64,000 nt of DNA from an uncultured Eubacteriales bacterium (GCA_902781095.1 CACZHW010000006.1:1-64000); one strand, 5' to 3'. Positions 7,405 to 17,128 are shown, counted from the first letter of the stretch. Notes: generated by a model not told the origin, from the sequence alone. Program-made: numbers and translations.

Positions 7405-8631
7405 TCATCCCCGTGCTGTCAGTACTGTACCGTACGCCCCGTCCCAGACGATGCGCCGGTAATTCTCCCTGTCCGTAGCGCCCTCGGTGGAGATGCACAG
7501 GATGCGCGAATCCCTGCCGAGGCCCAAGCGGTCACGCAGCGTGGCCAGTTCCTTCCGCCGCATCAGCGAGACAGCGAGCCCTGCGCCGGCCGCTCCGCTC
7601 TCGCCGGAGACGATCGCCGGATCGCCGGGCAGCGGCGCCGCCAGCACGCGCATGCCCAGCGCCGCAGCGGAATCCGGCATGGCGACAAACGCGTCCGCCG
7701 TCTTTGAGAGGATCTGCCATGCGGGCGGGCAGACCTCCCCGCAGCACAGCCCCGCCATGATGGAATGAAGGGGCTCCTTCGCCGCGTGCAGCGCCCCGTC
7801 GTCCGCGGCTGCCGTTCTGTAGAAGCAGTCCGCCCCGTCCGGCTCCACGACGATAATCCGGGGACACGCCACGCCGTAGCGCCCGCTGAAGAACGCCGCC
7901 ACGGCGCCCGCCATCGAGCCCACGCCCGCCTGCAGGAAGAGGTGCGTCGGCGGCTGCTCCAGCTGCTCTCCGATCTCCAGCGCCATCGTCGTATAGCCCT
8001 GCATGATCAGCCGGGGGATCTCCTCGTACCCGGCAAAGGCCGTGTCCTGCACGAGGATCCAGCCGTTTTCCTCCGCCTGCCGCACCGCATAGCGGACCGT
8101 TTCATCGTACCCCCATTCCGTCACGAAGGCCTGCGCGCCCTGCCTGCGGATGTTCTGCACGCGCTCGTCGGCGCTGCCCGCGGGCAGGTAAACGACGGCG
8201 CGCTGTCCCATGATCCGCGCCGCCCACGCGACGCCGCGGCCGTGATTGCCGTCCGTCGCGGTGACGAAGGTCAGCGGCTGCGGCACACCTTTACACTTCT
8301 CCCGGAGCCGCTCATACGGCAGGCAGGCGTCCGCTGCACCCAGCCGCGCGGAGAGAATCCTGGCGACCGCGTAACTGCCGCCCAGGCCTTTAAAGGCGTT
8401 CAGCCCGAAGCGGCGGCTCTCGTCCTTCACGTAAAACGCCCTCAGCCCCAGTTCCTCCGCCAGCGCCGGAAGGGCCGTCAGCGGCGTCATTGCGTATCCC
8501 GGGACCATCTCGTGGAACGCGCGCACCTGCCGCGCACAGTCCGCACCGAAAGGCCGCGTGTCGGCTGAGGCCCTGTCCGCATGGCTGTTGCACACCATGT
8601 GAAATTCCCCCGCCCGGATCGTCTCGTTCAT
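7405..8631 (-). CDS. dpaL: 2,3-diaminopropionate ammonia-lyase
   Basis: A fold-type II PLP enzyme of 408 residues that converts 2,3-diaminopropionate to pyruvate and two ammonia. The Schiff-base lysine is Lys81 in NAFKGLGG, matching the family's active-site segment; the TDGNHGRGVAW loop near 128 and the SGESGAAG phosphate-binding loop near 337 are intact. The ATG at 8631 overlaps the TGA of the kinase gene (ATGA), which fixes this start over the longer frame and implies translational coupling. It is the last gene of a four-gene operon with two dehydratase/activase proteins and a sugar kinase, an unusual setting for this enzyme. Assignment to the YgeX/DpaL family is strong. Confidence 0.9.
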   Translation of the reverse strand: MNETIRAGEFHMVCNSHADRASADTRPFGADCARQVRAFHEMVPGYAMTPLTALPALAEELGLRAFYVKDESRRFGLNAFKGLGGSYAVARILSARLGAADACLPYERLREKCKGVPQPLTFVTATDGNHGRGVAWAARIMGQRAVVYLPAGSADERVQNIRRQGAQAFVTEWGYDETVRYAVRQAEENGWILVQDTAFAGYEEIPRLIMQGYTTMALEIGEQLEQPPTHLFLQAGVGSMAGAVAAFFSGRYGVACPRIIVVEPDGADCFYRTAAADDGALHAAKEPLHSIMAGLCCGEVCPPAWQILSKTADAFVAMPDSAAALGMRVLAAPLPGDPAIVSGESGAAGAGLAVSLMRRKELATLRDRLGLGRDSRILCISTEGATDRENYRRIVWDGAYGTVLTARG

Positions 8632-9554
8632 ACCGTTTCCGCCTTTCCCGCCTCTGCGACTGTCTGAAGCGTCCGCCGCACCGCTTCGCCTGTGGCCAGT
8701 CCTTCCGAAAACGCGCTGGCGCTCCCTGCGGCCACGCCCGTGCGCAGCGCCTGCCGGCAGCTGCCGCTCTCCAGCCAGCCCGCGATAAAGCCGGCGACCA
8801 TGGAGTCCCCCGCACCCACGGTATCGACGACGCGCCCCTGCGGCGCGGGGCAGGTGTACACGCATCCGTCCGCCGCCGCCAGCACTGCTCCCTCGCCGCC
8901 CAGGGATATCAGCGCGTTTTCAGCGCCCATCTCCAGAAGGCGCAGCGCGCACGGCACCGCTTCCTCCCGCGTCGCCGCGGGAACGCCGAGCAGCCCGGCC
9001 AGTTCGCTTCCGTTCGGTTTGACGAGGAAAGGACCCTCCGCCAGCGCGGCGCGCAGCGCCTCGCCCTCCGCGTCCGCCACGATGTGGATCCCTTTCCCCC
9101 GCAGGCGGCGCATGATGCGCGCGTACACCTCTTTTTCCAGGCCGCGCGGCACGCTTCCGGAGAGCACGAGCCAGTCGCCCTCTTCAAGGCCGTCCAGTTT
9201 CTTGAACAGCTTTTCTTCGTCATCACGCGTAATCAAGGGGCCTGCACCGTTGATCTCCGTCTCCTCGCCGGCCTTCACCTTTACGTTGATGCGGGACAGC
9301 CCGGCCGTGCGGACAAAGTCCGTCATCAGGCCGTCTTGTGCGAGCTGCCTTTCGATCTCCGCGCCCGTGAAACCGGCGGTAAAGCCCAGCGCCCGGCTTT
9401 CGTGGCCGAGGCCGTGCAGCACCCGGGAGACGTTGATGCCCTTTCCCCCGGGATGCAGATCCTCCGCCTTCGCCCGGTTCAGCACGCCCGGGCGGAGCTC
9501 GTCCATCCGGATCGTATAGTCCAGCGACGGATTCAGGGTCAGCGTAACGATCAT
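8628..9554 (-). CDS. fruK: 1-phosphofructokinase-type PfkB kinase
   Basis: 308 residues of the ribokinase/PfkB family. The N-terminal signature GGKGINVSRVL (37-47) and the anion hole GAGDS (247-251, catalytic Asp250) are present. Sequence pattern is closest to FruK/LacC, which phosphorylate fructose-1-phosphate or tagatose-6-phosphate in the cytoplasm. No fructose PTS permease is nearby, so the substrate is less certain than usual. It lies 49 bases downstream of the dehydratase-activase fusion gene and overlaps dpaL by four bases, which places it inside the same transcript. Confidence 0.85.
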   Translation of the reverse strand: MIVTLTLNPSLDYTIRMDELRPGVLNRAKAEDLHPGGKGINVSRVLHGLGHESRALGFTAGFTGAEIERQLAQDGLMTDFVRTAGLSRINVKVKAGEETEINGAGPLITRDDEEKLFKKLDGLEEGDWLVLSGSVPRGLEKEVYARIMRRLRGKGIHIVADAEGEALRAALAEGPFLVKPNGSELAGLLGVPAATREEAVPCALRLLEMGAENALISLGGEGAVLAAADGCVYTCPAPQGRVVDTVGAGDSMVAGFIAGWLESGSCRQALRTGVAAGSASAFSEGLATGEAVRRTLQTVAEAGKAETV

Positions 9555-9602
9555 ATTGCCTCACTTCCTTGCGTGTCGTCGGGAAGACCGCTTTCGGGCC
9601 GT

Positions 9603-11273
9603 TTACCGGCCCAGCGCGATCAGCGCGGCGCCGATGGCCCCGCACAGCTGCGAGAGCTCCGAAACCTCGACCGGCGCCCCCAGCGCCTGTGACAGGCAGG
9701 AAACCACGCCCGCGTTGCGGGAGACCCCGCCGGTCATGGCGTACCCCGGTTCCCCGCGCCCGCGGCGGATCAGGCTCACCGTCTTGGCCGCCACGGAGCG
9801 GTTCAGCCCGTGGATGATGTCCGGCAGCGGCGTATCCCTGGCCACCAGGCTCACAACCTCCGACTCCGCGAAGACCGTGCACATGTTGGAGATCTCCACC
9901 TCGCTGCGCCACGTGAGCCCCATCCGGCTCATCTCTTCCATCGTGAGGCCCAGCGCCCTGGCCTGCATCTCCAGAAAGCGCCCCGTGCCCGCCGCGCACT
10001 TGTCGTTCATGATGAAATTCTCCACCATGCCCGTTTCGTCGACGCGGATGACCTTGGAGTCCTGCCCGCCGATGTCGATGAGGGTCCGCGCCTGCGGGAA
10101 GAGATAGTGTGCGCCCTTCGCGTGGCAGGTGATCTCCGTCACCGTGCGCTTCTGCATCTCCAGTGCGTCCCGTCCGTATCCCGTCGCAACCACCGCGTCC
10201 AGATCCTCCGGCCCGAGGCCGGCTTCCCCAAGCGCCGCCTTCAGCGCCTCCTGCGCGCTGCGGGAGGCGGACATGCCCGTCGGCAGGATCGCCTGTCCCA
10301 GGATGCGCCCCTCCCTGTCCATCACCACCGCGTCCGTGCTCGTGCTGCCCGAGTCGATGCCCGCCGCAAAGCGGATCTCTTTCTTCTCTTCTGTCACCCG
10401 CCTGTCTCCCCCTCTTTGCTGTGCGTTCAGCGTCTCCGCGAAGGCCTCCAGCCGTGTCTTCAGCTGCCCGGAGGACTGCGGCGTCGTGTCCGTCTCGATC
10501 TTGAGCAGCGGTATCTCTGCCGCGTCCTTCAGCGCGGCGTATTCGAAGCTGTAATAATCGCAGAATTTGACGGTGTGCACGATCATCCCGGCCCCCGCCT
10601 GCTCCCGCACCGCCTGCGTCCTTCCGGCCGTGTCCGCCATCCTCAGGCACGGCCGCATATGAAGCAGCGCGCCTGCGTACCACAGGAAGAAGGCTTCGTC
10701 CGTCTCAAAGCCCGCCGGCACGTTTTCCCCGTTCAGGCGCCGGCTGCCGGAGCACGTGTCGTCCCGCACGGTGTAGCCGGGCAGGGCCCACCTGGCCTTC
10801 TCCAGCAGCAGGCTGCCGCCGTGCGCGCCCGTCAGCGTCACTATGGGGCTGCCTGCCTGCTCCTCCGGCTGCGCCGCGGCGGCGCAGGCCCGCAAGGCCG
10901 GCGCCCGCGAGAAGGTTCTCCCGGAATGTGCGGCATACGCGTCTGCAAGCGCCCGAAGGTCCGCGGCAAAGCGCCTGATCTCCCGCTCCCCCCGCTTGTG
11001 GGGCAGGGGCAGAAAGCCGATAAAATCGAAGCTCTGCCTGCGCAGCACGTCGTAGGTTCTGCGCATGGCGTCGCAGCAGTCGGTCAGGACGATTTCACGG
11101 ACGTCTTCCGCCTGCGCCGCCTCGATCACCGCCTTGGCAAACCCGCAGAGGTTCGGATGCGCGCACCCGTCCGCGCAGGAGAAGGAGGCGGGATTCGGAT
11201 CCAGCCGCCTGCATTCTTCCCCGAAGCCGGCGAACAGCTCCTCCGGCGCATACTTGCATGTGGTATAAATCAC
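9603..11273 (-). CDS. Fused 2-hydroxyacyl-CoA dehydratase subunit and ATP-dependent activase
   Basis: 556 residues. Residues 1 to about 280 resemble a dehydratase subunit of the HgdB/BcrC group (TTCKYAPEELFAGFG at the start, HPNLCGFAK, TDCCDAMRR). From about 300 the protein is an ASKHA-fold activase: AGIDSGSTSTD near 306, IDIGGQDSK, and Cys426 (DKCAAGTGR) and Cys465 (NMCTVF), spaced 39 residues as the cluster-ligating Cys127 and Cys166 of HgdC. Activases use ATP hydrolysis to drive an electron from a 4Fe-4S cluster into the partner dehydratase. The GTG start at 11273 shares GTGA with the stop of the upstream gene and has a GGGGGA ribosome binding site; the longer frame upstream is a shadow. 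The N-terminal fusion means subunit and electron donor are one chain. Substrate unknown. Confidence 0.82.
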   Translation of the reverse strand: MIYTTCKYAPEELFAGFGEECRRLDPNPASFSCADGCAHPNLCGFAKAVIEAAQAEDVREIVLTDCCDAMRRTYDVLRRQSFDFIGFLPLPHKRGEREIRRFAADLRALADAYAAHSGRTFSRAPALRACAAAAQPEEQAGSPIVTLTGAHGGSLLLEKARWALPGYTVRDDTCSGSRRLNGENVPAGFETDEAFFLWYAGALLHMRPCLRMADTAGRTQAVREQAGAGMIVHTVKFCDYYSFEYAALKDAAEIPLLKIETDTTPQSSGQLKTRLEAFAETLNAQQRGGDRRVTEEKKEIRFAAGIDSGSTSTDAVVMDREGRILGQAILPTGMSASRSAQEALKAALGEAGLGPEDLDAVVATGYGRDALEMQKRTVTEITCHAKGAHYLFPQARTLIDIGGQDSKVIRVDETGMVENFIMNDKCAAGTGRFLEMQARALGLTMEEMSRMGLTWRSEVEISNMCTVFAESEVVSLVARDTPLPDIIHGLNRSVAAKTVSLIRRGRGEPGYAMTGGVSRNAGVVSCLSQALGAPVEVSELSQLCGAIGAALIALGR

Positions 11274-12538
11274 GATGGTTCCCCCAGCATCTCCAGAAAG
11301 GCGCCGATGCGGGTCGACGTCTGCCCGTCCGGCGCGTTGCGCCGGTCCACGCCGTCCCCATTCAAAATCAGGGTCGGGATGTGCTCCGCCTCCAGCGCGT
11401 CCCGGATGGCTGCGGCAGCCCCGCACGTCTCCTTGCAGCCCCAGTGGCAGAAGAGCACCGCACCGTCCGCACCGACGGTTTCCGCCATCCGTACGGCCTT
11501 CCCGATGCGCCGTTCCACCGGGCCGTTGAAGGAATTCATCACAAGCCGCTCCGCCATCGCCCGCCAGGGATCCGTCTCCTCCGAGCACAGCAGCGGATCG
11601 TAACACATCTCCGTCAGCGCCAGGAACGGGTCGCTGCGGTAATTGAAGAAGCGCTGCACCGCCTTCTGGTAGAAGGGGTTGGAGTGCAGCCACAGGATCC
11701 TCCGGCCCGGCCTTTCGCCCGCCCGCTCATAATCGCGCAGCAGCATGGACGCGTATTGCAGCGTCTCCTCCATGCCCAGCGCGTTGTGCACCATCAGCAC
11801 CTCGTAGAGCTCGCTCGTCAACTCCGCCGGCACGTACCGCGTGCGCCTCAGCGGCAGCACTTCGCACAGCAGCCGGATCGTCTCTTTTGACCGCGCGACG
11901 CAGGCGCGCAGCGCCTCCCCGTCCAGTTTCCTCCCCGCGATGTCCGACAGCCAGGCCGCCATCTCCCGCAGCTGTTCCGCCACGTAATCCACCGCGTCCG
12001 CGTCCGTCTGCCAGGGCACGTCAATGTAGTACTGCGGCGCGCCCGTCAATTCCGCCGCCTTGCGGAAGGTCAGGTTGTTGGCGTCGCACGCCAGGGAGGT
12101 GTTGACGATGGCCAGAGGCCGGGGCAGCACGCCCGTAACGGCAGCCCCGGTCACGGCCTTGTGGTAGGAGCAGAAGGTCTCCGCAATGCCCGCGCGCTCC
12201 GCCGCCTCGATCAGCCCGTGCTCCGCCCCCGCGCCGTTGGCATAGGTGGCAAACTGCTCCGCGCACATGGGATAAAGCCCCATCGCGTGGAAGACCTCGC
12301 ACGGCGTAAAGATGCTCGTGAGGACCTGCCTTTCCGGGTGCGCGAGCGGGCGCACCATGCAGTCCATGCACACCGTCGCCAGGTACTGCTTGGAGGGCGG
12401 CAGTTCCCTGTTGGGCAGGTGGCGCAGTTTAAAGCCGTAGGCCCGGTAAGCCGCCAGCAGCAGGCGACGCGCGTAAGCCGGACGCAAAGCGTACTGCTTT
12501 TCCACATACGCGCCGAAACCGCGCACCCAATCCGCCAT
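11270..12538 (-). CDS. 2-hydroxyacyl-CoA dehydratase subunit (HgdB/FldB-like, possible double-cubane protein)
   Basis: 422 residues of the HGD-D superfamily. Family cysteines are visible: CMDC near 57, a FCSYHK segment near 142, SLACD near 168, and CHWGCKETCG near 371 followed by the typical DGDGVDRR. Known members dehydrate 2-hydroxyacyl-CoAs by radical chemistry; a sister group of double-cubane-cluster proteins reduces small molecules with the same kind of activase. No CoA-transferase or acyl-CoA ligase is present here, so the second possibility should be kept open. First gene of the operon, with its own TTGTTT-N17-TATAAT promoter; GTGA overlap couples it to the fused activase gene. Confidence 0.82.
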   Translation of the reverse strand: MADWVRGFGAYVEKQYALRPAYARRLLLAAYRAYGFKLRHLPNRELPPSKQYLATVCMDCMVRPLAHPERQVLTSIFTPCEVFHAMGLYPMCAEQFATYANGAGAEHGLIEAAERAGIAETFCSYHKAVTGAAVTGVLPRPLAIVNTSLACDANNLTFRKAAELTGAPQYYIDVPWQTDADAVDYVAEQLREMAAWLSDIAGRKLDGEALRACVARSKETIRLLCEVLPLRRTRYVPAELTSELYEVLMVHNALGMEETLQYASMLLRDYERAGERPGRRILWLHSNPFYQKAVQRFFNYRSDPFLALTEMCYDPLLCSEETDPWRAMAERLVMNSFNGPVERRIGKAVRMAETVGADGAVLFCHWGCKETCGAAAAIRDALEAEHIPTLILNGDGVDRRNAPDGQTSTRIGAFLEMLGEPS

Positions 12539-12570
12539 GACTTCCCCTTCTTTCTGCCGCGAATGCCCCT

Positions 12571-12599
12571 ATTATAGTGGTTTCTTCCCCGTAAAACAA
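12571..12599 (-). promoter_or_regulatory. Promoter of the dehydratase-fruK-dpaL operon
   Basis: Minus-strand TTGTTT (12594-12599), 17-base spacer, TATAAT (12571-12576), about 33 bases before the first start codon. It lies directly against the upstream CotH terminator. Confidence 0.75.
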
Positions 12600-12601
12600 G
12601 C

Positions 12602-12625
12602 GCGCCTCCGGAAGCCCGGGGGCGC
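12602..12625 (-). terminator. Terminator of the CotH gene
   Basis: GCGCCTCCGG (12602-12611) and CCGGGGGCGC (12616-12625) pair with one mismatch around a 4-base loop; on the minus strand TTGTTTT follows and is shared with the next promoter's -35 region. Confidence 0.7.
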
Positions 12626-12631
12626 AAATGC

Positions 12632-14323
12632 TCAGGGGGCCGCTTCCGTCTCCGGGAGCGGCCACAGGTTTTTGAAATCCCTGTCCAACGCTTCAAGATG
12701 CTCCAGCAGGTACACACGGTCCGCCATGAGATCCATCCGATCCGGACGGCCGGGCCACCGCTCGCTCTCCCGCAGCATCGCACCGGAGGCGTTCATCTCG
12801 CTTTCGATGCCGTCCATCCACTCGTAAACGGCGCTCTCACTGAGTACGCCCTCCCGGAAGGCCTTCCAGTCGCGCCAGAGCGCCTCCCGGCAGCCGGGGG
12901 CGTCCAGAGTCAGCAGGCGAATCGGCAGAGCCAGGCTGAAGTTGACGTCACCGCCGACGCTTCCGTGGTCATTGAAGCCTTGGTCCATGTCCCAGGGGGA
13001 CAGGTAATACAGCTGCCTGCCGTCCCTGTGCACGCACCAGAAGTACAGGTTGTTCTTCGTGTTGTCGTCTCCCAAGGCCGCCGCCTCGAAAAACAGCAGA
13101 TACCGCATCAGCGCCCCGGTGTCCACCCGCTTTTGCGCAAGCGCCAGAAAGGCCTCGTCGTCCAGCCCGTTCACGCTGTCCTGCGGGCTGCTGAGGCGGA
13201 GCAAATCCTCATATGCCGCAAAGGCATCGCTCACCGTCATCGTCTCCGGTTTGTAGCGCAGTTCCAGCCAGCCCCCGTTGAAGACGGCGGAGGTGTCCAG
13301 GACGGGCCGCTCTTCGATTCCCTCTTTCAGGATAATCCGCGCCGAGAGATCGCTGCTGCTTCCGCCCATGCGCAAAAGCTCCCGCTCCGGCTTGATGCGC
13401 TGCTGCAGCGCGTAAACGCCCATGTAGCAGTCGTTGACACAGACCTCCACCATCCGGCTCTCGAGCAGCGCGAAGGCCTCCCCCTCCGGGTTCATCTTCT
13501 GCCACAGCTGCCATCCCATGGCATTGCGCATGAGCGTCTCGTCCGTATCGTTGCTGATGAGCAGCCAGTCAGAGTCCGCCGCCATCCCCAGCAGCGAGGG
13601 CCTCCCCTTTCTGTAGCCGCCTTTATTCTTCCTCTCGGCGAATTCGACGCGCAGCGAGTATTTCTCCGGATCCCGGTACCCGCCGCCCCTTTTATGCACC
13701 TGCGCCACGGAGGACACCGGCTCGTAACCCTTCGCGGAAACGGAAACGCGCGCGGGCATGTACGCGTCCCCCGGCGTCTCACGGTCCATCGTATGGACGC
13801 TTACGATTGGCAATCCGGTGAAGATCACCTCCACGTATTCGTACCGTTCCTGTGTCCAGGCCAGGATGCGGTAGCGCTGGCTCCCCGCGACCGCCTCATC
13901 CGGGTAATCCCACGCATAGTCGTCCGCCCAGGCGAGCTGCAATCCGTCTGCGCCCTCTCCCGTCAGCAGCAGTTCCGGCCACTCTTCCAGTGAGGAGCCG
14001 ATGCAGACGTAGAAGGTCCTCGTCGCCGCGTCGCAGCCGGCTTCGCCCGTCAGGCAGCGCAGCGTGCGCAGCAGCGGTTCCTCCGCCGGCAGACGCTCGT
14101 CCTCGATATCCCACGTCTCCTCGGCGGCGATCAGCGGCTGCACGGCGACGGCCGCGGCAGGCACGGGCTCCATCGCCGAAAGCGCCGAAATTCTCGCCGC
14201 CTCCTCGTCCGCCGTCTTCGCTTGAGCCCGCCCCGAAAGCAGGCAAAGCGCCGCGAGGCAAAGCCCCGCGGTCGCCAGTATGAATTTGCTGCCCAGCGTC
14301 TTCATCGCAGTATTCTCCGTCAT
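12632..14323 (-). CDS. Secreted CotH-kinase family protein
   Basis: 563 residues. Residues about 7-35 form a signal peptide or anchor; an ATG at 14305 (Met7, preceded by GGAG) would start exactly at it and may be the true start. The CotH domain runs from about 170 to 540, with SDWLLISNDTDETLMRN near 250, an AQVHKRGG substrate-side motif near 195 and the catalytic SPWDMDQGF near 445. B. subtilis CotH is an atypical protein kinase of spore-coat proteins; exported relatives are common in gut Clostridia, often with unknown targets. It is separate from the uxu genes upstream (47-base gap, no clear promoter seen). Confidence 0.83.
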   Translation of the reverse strand: MTENTAMKTLGSKFILATAGLCLAALCLLSGRAQAKTADEEAARISALSAMEPVPAAAVAVQPLIAAEETWDIEDERLPAEEPLLRTLRCLTGEAGCDAATRTFYVCIGSSLEEWPELLLTGEGADGLQLAWADDYAWDYPDEAVAGSQRYRILAWTQERYEYVEVIFTGLPIVSVHTMDRETPGDAYMPARVSVSAKGYEPVSSVAQVHKRGGGYRDPEKYSLRVEFAERKNKGGYRKGRPSLLGMAADSDWLLISNDTDETLMRNAMGWQLWQKMNPEGEAFALLESRMVEVCVNDCYMGVYALQQRIKPERELLRMGGSSSDLSARIILKEGIEERPVLDTSAVFNGGWLELRYKPETMTVSDAFAAYEDLLRLSSPQDSVNGLDDEAFLALAQKRVDTGALMRYLLFFEAAALGDDNTKNNLYFWCVHRDGRQLYYLSPWDMDQGFNDHGSVGGDVNFSLALPIRLLTLDAPGCREALWRDWKAFREGVLSESAVYEWMDGIESEMNASGAMLRESERWPGRPDRMDLMADRVYLLEHLEALDRDFKNLWPLPETEAAP

Positions 14324-14370
14324 GCTTCCGGCCCGGGCTGTTTTGCCGCGGGCGCGGAGGGTTGCCGGTC

Positions 14371-15984
14371 TTACTCCGGTATGCAGCGGCTCAGCGTGCG
14401 GCGCACGGCGCCGGGGCTTTCCAGCTCGCTGCGGAAGTACTCTTCAATGCGCGCGGCCAGCGGCGTCTGTGTAAGGTCGCTGCCGAAGATCACCTTGTTT
14501 TTGAGGATCGGCGCCAGCTTGCCCCGGCTGCTGTCCGGGTCGCCCAGCGTGATGTTCGCCAGCTGTGCGCGCAGCTGCTCCAGCATCGGGTCGGGAGAGA
14601 GCTCCATCGGCCTGCCCTCGTCGTCCACGCCGATCAGGTAGCGCAGCCAGCCCGCGATCGCCATCGGCAGGGCGATGAGGTCATCGAAGCTGCGGCCCTC
14701 CTCCGCATAGCTCTTGATGGTCTCGCCGAAGCGGATGCCCACCTTCTGCGACGTGTCCGTCGCGATGCGCTGCGGCGCGTCCGGCATGAAGGGGTTCGGC
14801 AGGCGCTGCTCCACCACCTCGTCGATGAAGGCCCGCGGGCTCAGGATGCCCGGGTCCGTCACCACCGGCAGGCCCTCGACATAGCCCAGGCGTTTGACCA
14901 GCCGCACGAGATCCGCGTCCTTCATCTCGTCGCAGATCAGCGTATAGCCGAGCAGGCAGCCGTACACGGCCAGTGCCGTGTGCAGGGGGTTCAGGCAGGT
15001 CGTAACCTTCATGCGCTCCGTCTTGTTGACGGTCTCGCGGTCCGTGAAGTATACGCCCGCCATCTCCAGCGGCGGCCTCCCGTTCGGGAAGCGGTCCTCG
15101 ATCACCAGATACTGCGGCCGCTCCGCGTTCACAAAGGGCGCGACAAACGTATCCCGCGGCGTCCGCATCGGCGCCATGTTCTCGATGCCCGCCTCCGCCA
15201 GCATCTTTTCGACGGCCAGCGCGGGGCGCGGGGTGATCTTGTCGATCATGCTCCACGGGAAGGAGACCTGCGTCTCATCCGAAATCCACTCGACGAACCC
15301 GGCGGGCACCAGCGCCCGGTTTTTCCACGCCTCGGCTACCTCCAGCACGGAGGCGCGCAGCTTCTCGCCGTTGTGGCTGCAGTTGTCCATGCTGACGACG
15401 GCCAGCGGCGCCTTGCAGGTGTTGTAGCGGTGCAGCAGCAGTGCGGCGACGATGCTCATCGCGTGGCGCGGCGCCGCAGGGCCCCCGCTCATGTCGGCGG
15501 AAACCACGGGCAGATACTCCCCGTTAAGGCCGCGCAGCGCGTAACCCTTCTCCGTAATCGTGAAGCTGACGATCTGCAGGGAGGGCGCGGCGAAAATCTC
15601 CTGCAGCCGCGCGTAGTCCTCCGCTTCCGCGGGCTGGGCGACCAGCGCCTCGGACACGGAGGCGATGATCTCCTTGTCCATCGTCGCGTCCGCATTGAGC
15701 GTCACGCTCATCGTCAGGTTGTCGTAGCCGCCGTAGATCATGCGGATGTTGTCCACGTCGAAGGTGTCCGCCGCGACGATGCCGCGGTCCGACCGGCCCT
15801 CGTCCAGCAGGCGCTGCTGCAGCGCCGCGATGAACGCGCGGAAGATGTTGCCCGCGCCGAAGTGCACCCAGATGGGCGCTTCCTTCGTCGCCTTGCGCAT
15901 CGCCTCCACGTCAAACGCCGGGAGCTTTACGCCCAGCGACTGCCAGGCGTCTCTTTCTTTCAGGGAAGACAGATTGACTTTCAT
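14371..15984 (-). CDS. uxuB: D-fructuronate reductase (mannonate oxidoreductase)
   Basis: 537 residues of the polyol-specific long-chain dehydrogenase family. It reduces D-fructuronate to D-mannonate with NADH in glucuronate breakdown. The N-terminal nucleotide-binding region starts IWVHFGAGNIFRAF near 38, and the catalytic region has the Lys of VTTCLNPLHTAL-type context near 330. Length fits UxuB. It begins four bases after uxuA, so the two are one operon and act consecutively. The related mannitol, altronate and arabinitol dehydrogenases are alternatives by sequence alone, but the uxuA neighbour settles the assignment. Confidence 0.92.
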   Translation of the reverse strand: MKVNLSSLKERDAWQSLGVKLPAFDVEAMRKATKEAPIWVHFGAGNIFRAFIAALQQRLLDEGRSDRGIVAADTFDVDNIRMIYGGYDNLTMSVTLNADATMDKEIIASVSEALVAQPAEAEDYARLQEIFAAPSLQIVSFTITEKGYALRGLNGEYLPVVSADMSGGPAAPRHAMSIVAALLLHRYNTCKAPLAVVSMDNCSHNGEKLRASVLEVAEAWKNRALVPAGFVEWISDETQVSFPWSMIDKITPRPALAVEKMLAEAGIENMAPMRTPRDTFVAPFVNAERPQYLVIEDRFPNGRPPLEMAGVYFTDRETVNKTERMKVTTCLNPLHTALAVYGCLLGYTLICDEMKDADLVRLVKRLGYVEGLPVVTDPGILSPRAFIDEVVEQRLPNPFMPDAPQRIATDTSQKVGIRFGETIKSYAEEGRSFDDLIALPMAIAGWLRYLIGVDDEGRPMELSPDPMLEQLRAQLANITLGDPDSSRGKLAPILKNKVIFGSDLTQTPLAARIEEYFRSELESPGAVRRTLSRCIPE

Positions 15985-15988
15985 GGCC

Positions 15989-17074
15989 TTATCCTCTCTT
16001 CGCGTTCTTGTCGATGGCTTCCCACAGGCCGTTCAGGTACGTTGCGCCCAGCGCGCGGTCGTACAGGCCGTAGCCGGGGCGGCCCACCTCGTCCCAGATC
16101 ATGCGCCCGTGGTCGGGGCGGATGTACGCGTCCGGGCAGGTCTCATAGCAGGCCTTCATGATCTCGTAGAGGTCGAGGTCTCCGTCGCTGGACAGGTGGC
16201 TGCTCTCGCGGAAACGGCGGTCGCTGCCCAGGTGCTTGATGTTGCGCACGTGCAGGCAGGGTACGCGCCCCATCTCGCCGAAGTGGCGGATGATCGCCGG
16301 CAGGTCGTTTGCGACGTTGCTGCCCAGGCTGCCCGTGCACAGGCAAAGGCCGTTGGCCGGGCTGTCCACCAGCGCCACGATTTTGTCGAAGCCCGCCTGG
16401 TCGTGTGCCAGGCGCGGCAGGCCGAAGATCGGCCAGCCCGGATCGTCCGGATGGCACGCCATCCTGATGCCCACCTCTTCGCACGTCGGGATGATGCCCT
16501 CCAGGAAGTACTTGTAGTTCTCCAGCAGCTTCTCCTCGTCGATGTCCTTGTAGAGCGCCATCACGCGCTCCAGGTCCGCCAGGCGCTCCGGCTCCCAGCC
16601 CGGCAGGGAGAAGCCGTTGGAGCTCTCCGCCGTGCGGCGCACGATGTCCATCGGCGTCATCTGGCCCAGCTCCGCCTCGTCGTAGTACAGGCTGTTGGAG
16701 CCGTCCTCCGGGATGACGCGCGCCAGATCGGTGCGCAGCCAGTCCAGCACCGGCATGAAGTTGTAGACGATCACCTTTACGCCGTACTTGGCCAGGTTGC
16801 GGATGGTGATGCGGTAATTCTCGATGTACTGGTCGCGCGTGGGCAGGCCGAGCTTGATGTCCTCGTGGACGTTCACGCTCTCGATGACCTCGCACTCCAG
16901 CCCCGCCGCGTGCACCTCATCAATGTAGGCCTTGATCTCTTCCTCCGTCCACACCTCGCCGGCGGCCTTGTAGTCCAGGAAACCCATGAGCCCCGTCATG
17001 CCGGGAATCTGCTTGATCTGCTTCAGCGTCACGCTGTCCGAATTGCTGCCATACCAGCGGAAGGTCATCTTCAT
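15989..17074 (-). CDS. uxuA: Mannonate dehydratase
   Basis: 361 residues. UxuA removes water from D-mannonate to give 2-keto-3-deoxy-D-gluconate, using Mn/Fe bound in a TIM barrel. Signatures seen include MTFRWYG at the N-terminus, [11 protein letters not shown] near 214, HVRNIKH near 276 and [11 protein letters not shown] near 316. I start at the ATG at 17074, which has AGAGGTG upstream; the longer frame to 17194 crosses the promoter. First gene of the uxuA-uxuB operon. No KDG kinase or aldolase is in the window, so the last steps are encoded elsewhere. Confidence 0.95.
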   Translation of the reverse strand: MKMTFRWYGSNSDSVTLKQIKQIPGMTGLMGFLDYKAAGEVWTEEEIKAYIDEVHAAGLECEVIESVNVHEDIKLGLPTRDQYIENYRITIRNLAKYGVKVIVYNFMPVLDWLRTDLARVIPEDGSNSLYYDEAELGQMTPMDIVRRTAESSNGFSLPGWEPERLADLERVMALYKDIDEEKLLENYKYFLEGIIPTCEEVGIRMACHPDDPGWPIFGLPRLAHDQAGFDKIVALVDSPANGLCLCTGSLGSNVANDLPAIIRHFGEMGRVPCLHVRNIKHLGSDRRFRESSHLSSDGDLDLYEIMKACYETCPDAYIRPDHGRMIWDEVGRPGYGLYDRALGATYLNGLWEAIDKNAKRG

Positions 17075-17128
17075 AGCGCGGTGCACCTCTTTCTTTCGTC
17101 GCTGTTTTTCTTTTATTCTGCTGGGTTT

